Below the pieces are notes generated by a model. The model saw only the letters and a list, made by a program, of their open reading frames with translations, had not been told where the DNA came from and searched no databases. Below are positions 53,391 to 62,161 of a DNA stretch of 64,000 nucleotides, one piece after another. This stretch comes from Clostridia bacterium (GTDB lineage Bacteria; Bacillota; Clostridia; TANB77; CAG-508). Both the position numbers and the translations under genes were made by a program. How positions within the stretch are numbered: position 1 is the first letter of the stretch; the number at the start of each line of letters is the position of its first letter. The DNA is taken from positions 36,457-100,456 of the forward strand of contig JAEESU010000027.1 of the NCBI GenBank assembly GCA_016290095.1, read 5' to 3'.

Positions 53391-54137
53391 ATGAAGTATT
53401 TTATAATAGTTAGCGTGTCTGTAATAATTATATATTTAATATATGATTTTAGATATTATCTAAAATATTTTTTCTCATTGCTTAGTGTTACTAACAAAAA
53501 TAATAGAAGTATTAATAATTTAAAAAAGCAAGGGCTTAATAAAAGAAAAGTTAGTAATGAAGATATTAACAAATATATAGAATTTGCGAAAGAAAAATTG
53601 ATAGAAAAGTCTATTGGAAGTTTTGGTGAATTTAAAGTTGACCAAGAACTTGAAAGACATTTGAAGTATTCAAGATTTTCTGAGAAGTATTTGGAAGAAT
53701 TGTTTTGTAAAATATTAAATCACTTAAATATAAAAAGGGAAGAACTAGATTTTGAAATAGAGTATCTGTCTAGCAAAAAGAGTTATGGTTATGCTGGAAT
53801 GTATTATGAAAAAGGAAATAAACCGAAGGCAAAGGTGTATATTTGTGTGAGAAATGATATGATTTATGAAACTGTTATTTCAACATTAGCACACGAATGC
53901 TGTCACCATTTATTATTATCAAATGACATTAGACTAAAAGAAAGAGTAGAAAATGAGTGTTTAACAGATATTACAGCAATACTTACAGGATTTGGAAAAT
54001 TCATGGTAAAAGGGTACGAAATTTCTAATAGGGTTATTTATGCAGAAGAGTTTTTAAGATTAGTTGATAAAGATAGAGTAGGATATTTAAGTTCAAAAGA
54101 TATAAAATACACAATGAAAAAGTATATAAAATATTAA
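53391..54137 (+). CDS. membrane-anchored HExxH protein of unknown function
   Basis: This 248-residue protein has one N-terminal membrane helix (about residues 4-20), a helical linker and a C-terminal region. TLAHECCHHLLL contains HExxH at residues 168-172, and ENECLTDITAIL about 20 residues later could supply a Glu/Asp zinc ligand. It is probably a zinc metallopeptidase, with the catalytic part possibly cytoplasmic; the family is not recognised. There is no ribosome binding site and the promoter -10 ends 7 bases before the ATG, so the mRNA may be leaderless. It converges on pflA, with both stop codons inside a 38-bp palindrome. Confidence 0.7.
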   Translation: MKYFIIVSVSVIIIYLIYDFRYYLKYFFSLLSVTNKNNRSINNLKKQGLNKRKVSNEDINKYIEFAKEKLIEKSIGSFGEFKVDQELERHLKYSRFSEKYLEELFCKILNHLNIKREELDFEIEYLSSKKSYGYAGMYYEKGNKPKAKVYICVRNDMIYETVISTLAHECCHHLLLSNDIRLKERVENECLTDITAILTGFGKFMVKGYEISNRVIYAEEFLRLVDKDRVGYLSSKDIKYTMKKYIKY

Positions 54138-54172
54138 ATTAGCTAATACGAAATTTCGTATTAGCTAATTTA
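54135..54172. terminator. 38-bp perfect palindrome, bidirectional terminator
   Basis: TAAATTAGCTAATACGAAA and its exact complement meet without a loop. The stop codons of the HExxH gene and of pflA both lie within it. Confidence 0.75.
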
Positions 54173-54878
54173 TATTTAAAATATCTTTTGCTTTTTGTAT
54201 ATCATCATCTGTTGGAATTCTAATATCGTTTAACTCGTAATCAACACCAAGCTTTTCCCATTTTGATTTACCTAAATCATGATATGGTAAGATTTCAACT
54301 CTTTGTACATTAGATAATGTATCAATAAAAGCTTTTAATTTTTTTAAATCATTTGGATCATCTGTATATCCTGGAACTAATACTTGTCTAATCCAAACAG
54401 GAATATTTTGCTTACTTAAATATTTTGCAAAATCTAAATTGTTTTTATTTGAAAGTCCTGTTAATTTCAAGGCTTTTTCGTTATCAATATGTTTAATGTC
54501 TAGTAAAACAGTATCTGTGTATTTTAATAATTCTTTTATCTTATCTGATATAGGTAAACATCCAGATGTATCTAAACATGTATTATAACCTAATTCTTTT
54601 AGCTTTTTAAATAGTTCAGTTATAAATTCTGCTTGTAAAAGGGGTTCTCCACCAGAAACTGTGACACCACCTCCAGAACTGTCCATATAAGCTTTATAAT
54701 TTTTTATGTTTTTTATTAGTTCAGAAGTTGTTTTTTCTATTCCACATGTTTGATCCCAAGTGTCTCTATTATGGCAATATTTACATTTTGAAATACATCC
54801 CTGCATAAATATAATGTATCTTATCCCTGGACCATCAACAGTTCCAAATGTTTCAATTGAATGAATTTTTCCAATCAT
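54165..54878 (-). CDS. pflA: pyruvate formate-lyase activating enzyme
   Basis: This 237-residue radical-SAM protein carries the cluster motif CISKCKYCHNRDTW (CxxxCxxC at about residues 28-35), GGGVTVSGGEPLLQ and VLLDIKHID. It generates the glycyl radical on PFL using S-adenosylmethionine and a [4Fe-4S] cluster. It lies 11 bases downstream of pflB on the minus strand, in the standard pair. The start is the first ATG, with GGAGATTAT upstream. Length and motifs are normal. Confidence 0.96.
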   Translation of the reverse strand: MIGKIHSIETFGTVDGPGIRYIIFMQGCISKCKYCHNRDTWDQTCGIEKTTSELIKNIKNYKAYMDSSGGGVTVSGGEPLLQAEFITELFKKLKELGYNTCLDTSGCLPISDKIKELLKYTDTVLLDIKHIDNEKALKLTGLSNKNNLDFAKYLSKQNIPVWIRQVLVPGYTDDPNDLKKLKAFIDTLSNVQRVEILPYHDLGKSKWEKLGVDYELNDIRIPTDDDIQKAKDILNIN

Positions 54879-54889
54879 ATAATCTCCAT

Positions 54890-57124
54890 TTATATTTTTT
54901 CATGAATAGTTCTATTAATAACATCTAATTGTTGTTCACGAGTTAATTTTGTGAAATTGACAGCATATCCAGAAACACGAATTGTAAGTTGAGGATATTT
55001 TTCGGGATGCTCCATAGCATCTTCTAGAAGTTTTCTATCAAATACATTTACATTAATGTGGTGACTAAATTTACTAAAGTAACCATCTAGCATTGCTGTT
55101 AATGTAGTTACTCTTGAACGCTCATCTTTTCCTAGAGTATTTGGTGTGATAGCAAATGTATATGAAATACCATCTTGAGCATATTTATATGGAAGTTTTG
55201 CAATTGTATTTAATACTGCTAAAGCACCATGAGTATCTCTTCCATGAATTGGGTTTGCTCCTGGCCCAAAAGGAGTTCCATCTCTTCTTCCATCAGGAGT
55301 ATTACCAGTTTTCTTTCCATAAACAACATTTGATGTGATTGTTAGAATTGACATAGTAGGAGAAGAATGTCTATAAGTTGGTTGCTTCTTTATTTTTTTA
55401 ATAAACATTTTTATAATATCTACAGCTATTTTATCAACTCTATCATCATCATTCCCATATTTAGGGTAGTCACCTTCAATTTCATAATCAACAGCAAGTC
55501 CAGTTTCATCTCTTATTACTTTTACTTTGGCATATTTCATAGCAGAAAATGAATCGGCAACAATTGATAATCCGGCTATTCCAGTTGCCATTGTTCTATA
55601 AACCTCTTTATCATGTAAAGCCATTTCTAATTTTTCATATGCATATTTGTCATGCATGTAATGAATAATATTAAGTGCATTTACATATACTCTTGCAACC
55701 CAGTCACACATTTTATCAAATTTTTCCCATACTTCATCAAAATCTAAATATTCAGAAGTAACAGGTACTAATTTATCTGTAACTTGTGTTCCAGTTTTTT
55801 CATCTCTACCACCATTAATAGCATAAAGTAGTGTTTTAGCAAGATTTGCTCTAGCCCCAAAAAATTGCATTTGTTTACCAATTCTCATTGCACTAACACA
55901 ACATGCTATTCCATAATCATCTCCCCAGTAGTCTCTCATTAAATCATCATTTTCGTATTGTATAGAACTTGTTGTTATAGATAATTTTGAACAATAATCT
56001 TTAAAACCTTTAGGAAGACGTGTAGACCAAAGCACTGTTAGATTTGGCTCTGGAGCTGGTCCTAATGTTTCTAGAGTGTGAAGGATTCTAAATGAGTTTT
56101 TTGTAACTAAAGGTCTACCATCAGTTCCCATACCACCAATACTTTCGGTTACCCAAACTGGATCACCACTGAATAATTCATTGTATTCAGGAGTTCTTAA
56201 AAATCTAACCATTCTAAGTTTCATTACAAAATGGTCCATAATTTCTTGAGCATCTTCTTCAGTAATTAATCCATGTTTTAAATCTCTTTCAAAATAAATA
56301 TCTAAGAAAGTAGATGTTCTTCCTAAACTCATTGCAGCACCATTTTGTTCTTTAATTGAACCTAAATAACCAAAATAAGTCCATTGAACTGCTTCTTTTG
56401 CATTTGAAGCAGGTTTTGAAATATCAAAACCATATTTATTTGCCATTATTTTTAATTCTTCTAAAGCAGATATTTGATCATAGTGTTCTTCACGACATCT
56501 GATAGATTCTTCAGTGATAGAAGACAATTCTAAGCTTTTTAAGTCTTCTTTTTTCTTTTCTATAAGAAAATCGACACCATAAAGAGCAATTCTTCTATAA
56601 TCACCAATTATTCTACCACGACCATAACCGTCTGGAAGGCCAGTTATAAGATGAGAAGATCTTGCTGCTCTAATTTCTGGAGTATACACAGCAAAAACCC
56701 CATCATTATGAGTTCTTCTGTAGTTATGAAAAATGTCCTCAATTTTATCAGATACTTTTGAATTATAGCTTTCACATGATTTTTCAACAATTCTAATTCC
56801 ACCATTTGGCATGATTGCTCTTTTTAATGGTTTATCTGTTTGAAGACCAACAATTTGTTCTAAACTTTTATCTATATATCCAGCATCATGGCTTGAAATT
56901 GTAGAACTAATATCATTAGATATTTCAAGCACTCCACCAGCTTTTTTTTCTTTTTTATATAAATCCAATACTTGATTCCATAGTTTTTCTGTTCTTTTTG
57001 TAGGCATGGCTAAAAATGTTGCAGCTCCTTCATAAGGGGTATAATTTTTTTGTATAAAATCCCTTACATCAATTTCGTCTTGCCAAGTACCCAAATTAAA
57101 ATCTTGCCATTGTTCAACTTCCAT
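54890..57124 (-). CDS. pflB: formate acetyltransferase (pyruvate formate-lyase)
   Basis: The 744-residue protein has the adjacent catalytic cysteines in [21 protein letters not shown] (in part) and the C-terminal glycyl-radical motif RVSGYAVNF. It converts pyruvate and CoA to acetyl-CoA and formate under anaerobic conditions. The ribosome binding site is CGGAGGT. It is the first gene of pflB-pflA, preceded by a minus-strand promoter and a leader of about 50 bases containing an A/T palindrome. All key residues are present. Confidence 0.97.
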   Translation of the reverse strand: MEVEQWQDFNLGTWQDEIDVRDFIQKNYTPYEGAATFLAMPTKRTEKLWNQVLDLYKKEKKAGGVLEISNDISSTISSHDAGYIDKSLEQIVGLQTDKPLKRAIMPNGGIRIVEKSCESYNSKVSDKIEDIFHNYRRTHNDGVFAVYTPEIRAARSSHLITGLPDGYGRGRIIGDYRRIALYGVDFLIEKKKEDLKSLELSSITEESIRCREEHYDQISALEELKIMANKYGFDISKPASNAKEAVQWTYFGYLGSIKEQNGAAMSLGRTSTFLDIYFERDLKHGLITEEDAQEIMDHFVMKLRMVRFLRTPEYNELFSGDPVWVTESIGGMGTDGRPLVTKNSFRILHTLETLGPAPEPNLTVLWSTRLPKGFKDYCSKLSITTSSIQYENDDLMRDYWGDDYGIACCVSAMRIGKQMQFFGARANLAKTLLYAINGGRDEKTGTQVTDKLVPVTSEYLDFDEVWEKFDKMCDWVARVYVNALNIIHYMHDKYAYEKLEMALHDKEVYRTMATGIAGLSIVADSFSAMKYAKVKVIRDETGLAVDYEIEGDYPKYGNDDDRVDKIAVDIIKMFIKKIKKQPTYRHSSPTMSILTITSNVVYGKKTGNTPDGRRDGTPFGPGANPIHGRDTHGALAVLNTIAKLPYKYAQDGISYTFAITPNTLGKDERSRVTTLTAMLDGYFSKFSHHINVNVFDRKLLEDAMEHPEKYPQLTIRVSGYAVNFTKLTREQQLDVINRTIHEKI

Positions 57125-57189
57125 TTTTTTACCTCCGGGTCAAAAAAATTTTTATTTAATAAAAATTTATCATTTGTTGACTGAATCAA

Positions 57190-57218
57190 ATTCTAACATA
57201 TGAAAAAAATCATTGCAA
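57190..57218 (-). promoter_or_regulatory. pflBA promoter (minus strand)
   Basis: Minus strand: TTGCAA, 17 bases, TAGAAT preceded by TGT. The leader includes AAATTTTTATT-AATAAAAATTT (about 57147-57170), a loose palindrome. No Rex-type operator was recognised. Confidence 0.6.
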
Positions 57219-57316
57219 TAGAAAAAACAAATTTAACAAAAATGTAATATTTCAAAAAGTCGATTACAAGACAAATCGATAATAATTCCTATTTTTAAAC
57301 ATAAGATTTATTATAA

Positions 57317-57345
57317 TTGACACTTAAGTTTTTAGTATATATAAT
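57317..57345 (+). promoter_or_regulatory. maf promoter
   Basis: A perfect TTGACA, 17 bases and a perfect TATAAT, 33 bases before the ATG. Confidence 0.8.
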
Positions 57346-57377
57346 ATAAGAAGATTTTGAAAAAAAGAGGGATAAAT

Positions 57378-57953
57378 ATGAAAGTTATTTTAGCATCACA
57401 ATCACCTAGAAGAGCAGCATTAATGGATTTAATAAAAATAGATTTTGAAGTATTACCAAGTGAAAAAGAAAAAAAGATACAAAGTGGTTCTAATGTTGAA
57501 GAACAAGCAATTGAAGTTGCTTATGAAAAAGCTTTGGATGTATACAATAATACACAAGGCGATAGGGCAATTATTGGAGCAGACACGATAGTTGTAAAAG
57601 ACAACAAGGTTTATGGCAAACCAAAAGATAGAGATGATGCAATTAGAATGCTTAAAGAATTAGAAGGTGAATATCACACTGTTTATACTAGCCTAGCTAT
57701 ATTGATAGAAGATCATGACAAAACAGAAGAATATAAAGACATTGTAAAAACAACTATTAAAGTAAAAGATATGACAGATGAAGAAATATTTGAATATGTA
57801 GATAACGAAAGACCTTATGACAAAGCAGGAGCATATGCTATTCAAAGTTGTTTTTGTAAATACATAGAAAAAATAGAAGGTAATTATATGAGTGTTATTG
57901 GATTACCTGTTGACAAAGTATATGAAGTATTGAAAGAATATGAGGTAATATAA
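57378..57953 (+). CDS. maf: Maf-family nucleotide pyrophosphatase
   Basis: The 191-residue protein opens MKVILASQSPRRAALM and contains IIGADTIV and YDKAGAYAIQ. These are the Maf signatures, with Ser-Pro-Arg-Arg and the catalytic Asp of GADT. Maf enzymes hydrolyse dTTP, UTP or modified nucleotides and are linked to cell division and septum control. The start at 57378 is chosen because AGAGGGA lies just upstream; the ORF could open at TTG 57357, but that codon lacks a site. It is followed by trmL with one base between the genes. Confidence 0.93.
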   Translation: MKVILASQSPRRAALMDLIKIDFEVLPSEKEKKIQSGSNVEEQAIEVAYEKALDVYNNTQGDRAIIGADTIVVKDNKVYGKPKDRDDAIRMLKELEGEYHTVYTSLAILIEDHDKTEEYKDIVKTTIKVKDMTDEEIFEYVDNERPYDKAGAYAIQSCFCKYIEKIEGNYMSVIGLPVDKVYEVLKEYEVI

Positions 57954-57954
57954 A

Positions 57955-58458
57955 GTGAAACTTAATATTGTTTTAGTTGAACCAGAGATTCCTCAAAATA
58001 CTGGAAATATAGCCAGAACGTGTGCAGCGCTTGGCGCGAAACTTCATTTAGTTCATCCATTAGGCTTTTCTATTTCTGAAAAAGCTGTAAGAAGAGCAGG
58101 ATTAGATTATTGGGATAAACTTGAAATAGAAGAACATTCTAGTTTTAAAGAATTTTTAGAAAAATATAAACCAGAAGAAACTAATATGTTTTTTGTAACT
58201 ACTAAAGGGAAAAATGTATATTCAGATATTGATTATTCTGAAATGGATGAGGTTTTTGCATTATTCGGAAAAGAAACAAAAGGCCTTCCAGAAGATGTAT
58301 TAAAATCATATTTGAGTAAAACAATTAGAATTCCAATGCGTGAAACTTTAAGATCATTAAATTTATCTAATGCAGTTGCAATTGTAGCATATGATATTTT
58401 TAGACAGTGTAATTTTAATAATTTAGAAGAGATTAGTTCATATTTTGATAAGAAATAG
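57955..58458 (+). CDS. trmL: tRNA (cytidine/uridine-34-2'-O)-methyltransferase TrmL
   Basis: The 167-residue SPOUT methyltransferase starts at GTG 57955. It has LNIVLVEPEIPQNTGNIARTCAALGAKLHLV (first block), LFGKETKGLPEDVL and IRIPMRETLRSLNLSNAVAIV (C-terminal knot binding SAM). TrmL modifies the wobble nucleotide of certain leucine tRNAs. GAGGT at the end of maf serves as ribosome binding site, so the two genes are coupled. The length is typical of this minimal family. Confidence 0.93.
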   Translation: MKLNIVLVEPEIPQNTGNIARTCAALGAKLHLVHPLGFSISEKAVRRAGLDYWDKLEIEEHSSFKEFLEKYKPEETNMFFVTTKGKNVYSDIDYSEMDEVFALFGKETKGLPEDVLKSYLSKTIRIPMRETLRSLNLSNAVAIVAYDIFRQCNFNNLEEISSYFDKK

Positions 58459-58468
58459 AGGAGGGAAA

Positions 58469-59287
58469 ATGAAGAAATTGATTTATTTAGTATTAATAGT
58501 AGTATTACTAATCGTAACATGCATTATTTTAACAGGATGTACAAAAAAAGCAGAAGAGAATACAGAAGTAGTAATTAGAAGTAGCAATACTACATCAAAA
58601 ACAAACACAACATCAAAAGATACCAACACAGTAAAAGAGGAGGAAGAAAAAGTGGAAGTAAATTATGCAGAAGCTGCAGAAAAGCAAATGTCTAAACCTA
58701 AAAAGGGAGAGACAATTGCTGTAATAAAAGTTAAAGGATATGGAGAAATGAAATTTAAATTCTTTAATGATATTGCACCAAAAGCAGTTGAGAATTTTGT
58801 AACACATGCTAAAGAAGGATATTATGATGGATTAAAATTTCATAGAGTAATTGAAGGCTTTATGATTCAAGGAGGAGATCCAGAAGGAACAGGATATGGT
58901 GGAGAAAGTATTTGGGGAACTGGATTTGGAACAGAATTAGATAGATCTCTAGTACCATATAAAGGATCACTTTGCATGGCAATGTCTAGTTTACCAAATA
59001 GTATCGGTAGTCAATATTTTATTACACAAGCAAACTATGATGTTACAGAAGCAAGCTATTTAAAACAAGGTGGATATTCAAACGATCTTATTGAACAATA
59101 TAAAAAATATGGAGGATCTATTTATTCATTATATATGAAATATACAGTATTTGGACAATTATATGAAGGATTCAATGTTCTAGATAAAATAGCTAATGTA
59201 GAAAAAACATATTCTTCAAATGGAGAACTAAGCGTTCCAGTAGAAGATGTTATAGTAGAAAAGGTAACAGTTTCAGAATATAAGTAA
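58469..59287 (+). CDS. cyclophilin-type peptidyl-prolyl isomerase lipoprotein
   Basis: The 272-residue protein starts at ATG 58469 (GAGGAGGG upstream). A lipoprotein signal ends in ILTGC (Cys around residue 23), and a Thr/Asn/Lys-rich linker leads to a cyclophilin domain. The domain has FHRVIEGFMIQGGDP, GTGFGTELD and SIGSQYFITQ. It is likely anchored outside the membrane and assists folding of exported proteins. It lies 10 bases after trmL in the maf-trmL unit. Segment YLKQGGYSNDLIEQYKKYGG (in part) is an insertion relative to minimal cyclophilins. Confidence 0.92.
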   Translation: MKKLIYLVLIVVLLIVTCIILTGCTKKAEENTEVVIRSSNTTSKTNTTSKDTNTVKEEEEKVEVNYAEAAEKQMSKPKKGETIAVIKVKGYGEMKFKFFNDIAPKAVENFVTHAKEGYYDGLKFHRVIEGFMIQGGDPEGTGYGGESIWGTGFGTELDRSLVPYKGSLCMAMSSLPNSIGSQYFITQANYDVTEASYLKQGGYSNDLIEQYKKYGGSIYSLYMKYTVFGQLYEGFNVLDKIANVEKTYSSNGELSVPVEDVIVEKVTVSEYK

Positions 59288-59288
59288 A

Positions 59289-59324
59289 CCAAAAAGTGGA
59301 CACCTTATGGTATCCACTTTTTGG
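59289..59324 (+). terminator. intrinsic terminator after the cyclophilin gene
   Basis: CCAAAAAGTGGACACC, loop TTAT, GGTATCCACTTTTTGG with one mismatch. It ends 19 bases before the next gene start, so some read-through to that gene is possible. Confidence 0.75.
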
Positions 59325-59342
59325 TGTAGAAATGGAGAAAAA

Positions 59343-60599
59343 ATGTATAAAGAATTTGGAATAAGAGAAGAAATTATTAATACTGCTGAAGAAGTTGAAA
59401 AGGAATTAAAACCGATATTTGAAAATCTAGAAAAAAATTGCTTTAAAGCAAGTAGTAAAGTTTTAAAAGCATTTCAAGATAATAAAGTATCAACATCAGA
59501 TTTTATTGAAGTAACAGGTTATGGATATTATGATGGCGGAAGAGAAAAATTGGAGAGGGTTTATGCACAAATATTTGGAGCAGAAGATGCTATAGTTAGA
59601 CCACAAATTATGTCTGGTACACATGCATTAACAATTACTCTTTTTGGATTATTAAAATATGGAGATACAATGATTAGTATTTCAGGAGAGCCATATGATA
59701 CTTTAAGAAGTGTTATCGGAACGAGTGGAGATAGCGAAAACTCATTAATAAAACATGGAATAAAATATGAAGAAATTAGCTTAGTGGAAAATGATTTTGA
59801 TTATGAAAAAATAAAAGAAAGATTATCAAGAAAAGATGTTAAATTAGTTGAAATCCAACGTTCAAGAGGCTATTCACAAAGAAAAAGTTTGAATATAGAC
59901 AAAATAGAAAAAGTAATTAATGTTATTAGACAAGTGAATGAAGATGTAATTATTATGGTGGATAATTGCTATGGAGAATTTGTAGAAGATAAAGAACCTA
60001 CAGAAGTTGGTGCTGATATTTTTGTAAGTTCATTAATGAAAAATTTAGGAGCAGGAATAGCAACAAGTGGAGGATATGTTGTAGGTAAAAAGCAATATAT
60101 AAATTCAATAGCTGAAAGATTGACAGCACCTTGTGTAGGTAAAGATATGGGAGCAAACTTTAATCAATTACTTTCATACTATAAAGGAATTTTTATGGCT
60201 CCAGAAGTTGTTAAATCAGTTTTAAAATCAATGATTTTTGCAAGTAGAATGCTAGAAAAATTCGGTTTTGAAGGAATTAGCCCAAGGTTTGATGAAAAAA
60301 GAGCAGATATTATTCAAACAATAGAGCTAAAAACAGAAGAAAATTTAATTAAATTCTGCCAAGGCGTACAAAAGGGAGCACCTGTTGAGTCTTATGTAGT
60401 ACCTGTTCCAGATAATATGCCAGGATATCCACATAAAGAAATAATGGCAGGTGGAAGTTTTACACCTGGTGCGACAATTGAACTAAGTTGCGATGGACCA
60501 TTAGTAGAACCATATACTGCATATATGCAAGGAAGTTTAACATACGATTATGGAAAGCTAGGCGTAATGGTAGCAATAGAAAATATGTTAGGAGAATAA
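59343..60599 (+). CDS. methionine gamma-lyase-family PLP protein (aluminium-resistance/YnbB type)
   Basis: The 418-residue product starts at ATG 59343 with ATGGAGA upstream. Features of this fold-type I PLP family include FIEVTGYGYYDGGREKLE, RPQIMSGTHALT, VDNCYGEF and SLMKNLGAG with the presumed PLP-binding Lys. The C-terminal block PGYPHKEIMAGGSFTPGA (in part) is characteristic of the YnbB group, annotated as methionine gamma-lyase family or aluminium resistance protein. The substrate is unproven; C-S lyase activity is the family guess. It is followed after 5 bases by a DMT transporter gene. Confidence 0.9.
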   Translation: MYKEFGIREEIINTAEEVEKELKPIFENLEKNCFKASSKVLKAFQDNKVSTSDFIEVTGYGYYDGGREKLERVYAQIFGAEDAIVRPQIMSGTHALTITLFGLLKYGDTMISISGEPYDTLRSVIGTSGDSENSLIKHGIKYEEISLVENDFDYEKIKERLSRKDVKLVEIQRSRGYSQRKSLNIDKIEKVINVIRQVNEDVIIMVDNCYGEFVEDKEPTEVGADIFVSSLMKNLGAGIATSGGYVVGKKQYINSIAERLTAPCVGKDMGANFNQLLSYYKGIFMAPEVVKSVLKSMIFASRMLEKFGFEGISPRFDEKRADIIQTIELKTEENLIKFCQGVQKGAPVESYVVPVPDNMPGYPHKEIMAGGSFTPGATIELSCDGPLVEPYTAYMQGSLTYDYGKLGVMVAIENMLGE

Positions 60600-60604
60600 T
60601 TAAT

Positions 60605-61513
60605 ATGTGGTTTGTATGTGCGCTTTTAACAGCTTTAGGATGGGGAATTGCAGATATATTTTATAAAAAAGCTTCAATAACTGAAGAAAAATATAGCCAT
60701 TTAAAAATATGTATTTTTGTTGGAATAGTTATGGGAATTCATGCTGTTTTTGTTTTGATATTCCAAAACATTAATTATAATCCAATTAATATTATTTATT
60801 ATTTCCCAGTATCATTTATGTATTTTTTTGCTATGGTACTTACATTTTTTGGACTTAAATTCGTAGAAGATTCTATAGCGTCACCAGTAGAGAATTCTTC
60901 TGGTGCAATTACAGCAATTCTTTGCTTTTTAATATTAGGACAAACAATGAGCAAATTGTCATTAATAGGAGTTATTTTTGTTACAATAGGAATTATTTCA
61001 CTTGGAATTTTACAAACTAAAACAGATTCTGAAAGCAGAAAAAATATTAGTAAAAAGATGTTGATGATAGGATTTCTTATGACAGTTTGTTATTCAATAT
61101 TTAATGCGACAGGTGGATTATTAGATGCCTATTTTTTAGATATGGAAAATACACCATTAAAAAATGTTACTGAAGATACAATAGAATTAGTTGCAAATAC
61201 TTCTTATGAGTTAACATATGTAATTATTGCTATTGTTTTTACAATATACATAAAATTAAGAGGAGAACATATTAATTGGTTAAAACAAAAAGATAAAACA
61301 TGTGCTGCTGTTTTTGAAACATTTGGACAACTAATGTATGTATACGCTATGAGTGGAAATGCAATTATTGCGGCTCCAATCGTTTCATCTGTTTGTGTGG
61401 TATCAGTTATTTTAGCAAGAATATTTTTAAAAGAAAAGATGACTGTAAAGCAATATGCCGCAATTTTTAGTACAATTATTGGAATTTTAATCTTGGCAAT
61501 TTCAGAGACTTAA
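60605..61513 (+). CDS. EamA/DMT-superfamily transporter
   Basis: The 302-residue protein starts at ATG 60605 (GGAGAATAA upstream; the open frame continues upstream without support). It has about ten hydrophobic segments in two halves (WFVCALLTALGWGIADIFYKKA; later AIIAAPIVSSVCVVSVILARIFL, in part), typical of EamA exporters of metabolites or amino acids. It is adjacent to, and probably cotranscribed with, the PLP-enzyme gene, suggesting a linked sulfur- or amino-acid-related substrate by inference. The extracellular loop around residues 180-200 is acidic. Confidence 0.85.
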   Translation: MWFVCALLTALGWGIADIFYKKASITEEKYSHLKICIFVGIVMGIHAVFVLIFQNINYNPINIIYYFPVSFMYFFAMVLTFFGLKFVEDSIASPVENSSGAITAILCFLILGQTMSKLSLIGVIFVTIGIISLGILQTKTDSESRKNISKKMLMIGFLMTVCYSIFNATGGLLDAYFLDMENTPLKNVTEDTIELVANTSYELTYVIIAIVFTIYIKLRGEHINWLKQKDKTCAAVFETFGQLMYVYAMSGNAIIAAPIVSSVCVVSVILARIFLKEKMTVKQYAAIFSTIIGILILAISET

Positions 61514-61553
61514 TTACACTGAAAAAATAAAAAGTTATAATCATTAAATTAGT

Positions 61554-61582
61554 TTGACAAAAAAATATATTAAGATTAAAAT
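61554..61582 (+). promoter_or_regulatory. distal promoter of the pilin-like locus
   Basis: TTGACA, 17 bases, TAAAAT. The following 70 bases are extremely A/T-rich. Confidence 0.5.
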
Positions 61583-61652
61583 TATTATGGAAAAAAATTT
61601 TTTATCAAATGTAAAAAATATATTAAATTTTTAACAAAATTTAGTAATTTTG

Positions 61653-61681
61653 TTGATATTTTCGATTGAATATTGTATTAT
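61653..61681 (+). promoter_or_regulatory. proximal promoter of the pilin-like locus
   Basis: TTGATA, 17 bases, TATTAT, about 60 bases before the ATG at 61741. Confidence 0.55.
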
Positions 61682-61740
61682 ATTATATGTAGAATATTAT
61701 ATGAAACGAGTAAAATACCCAAAGGAGGATTATAATAAAT

Positions 61741-62157
61741 ATGATAAAGAAAATACCAATAGTTTTAACAATTCTTATATTATTTATAGGAAGTATTTCT
61801 TTATTCTCAAATTCATATGCTATTACGGGAGAAGCAGTTTTAGAGTCTGAACAAGCAACTGAATTAGTAGAAATTAAAGAGTCTGCAAAAGATAAATTAG
61901 ATGTATACATTGAGAATTATGGCTCTCCAACTTTTGGAGTTGCTGCTTACATACTTAACATAGTAAGAATATATAGTATACCATTTTGCTTTATAGGAAT
62001 TGCAGTAGGATCTATATTCCAATATGTTTTAGGTATTAGAAAATTAGATGTTAGAGATAAAGGCTTAATGTTGATAATGACGTTTGTTACAATATTATTA
62101 ATTTGTCAAGTTTTACCATTGGTATTTGCTATTGTAGTAAACGGTTGGAGGGGTTAA
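61741..62157 (+). CDS. VirB2/TrbC-like small pilin-type membrane protein
   Basis: The 138-residue protein has a signal peptide (about residues 1-27, ending SYA) and a short acidic mature N-terminus. Two membrane helices follow (about 68-92, AAYILNIVRIYSIPFCFIGIAVG, in part; and 108-134) joined by a basic loop (GIRKLDVRDKG). This is the topology of VirB2/TrbC pilins of type IV secretion, although the sequence match is only suggestive. The ribosome binding site is AAAGGAGG. It is 4 bases upstream of the AT-hook protein gene, so coexpression is likely. The rest of the locus lies beyond the window. Confidence 0.65.
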   Translation: MIKKIPIVLTILILFIGSISLFSNSYAITGEAVLESEQATELVEIKESAKDKLDVYIENYGSPTFGVAAYILNIVRIYSIPFCFIGIAVGSIFQYVLGIRKLDVRDKGLMLIMTFVTILLICQVLPLVFAIVVNGWRG

Positions 62158-62161
62158 ACAA

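Noticed and set aside
57125..57260. Rex (redox repressor) operator upstream of pflB
   Set aside because: TTGTTGACTGAATCAAAT lacks the symmetrical TTGTTAA-N4-TTAACAA pattern.
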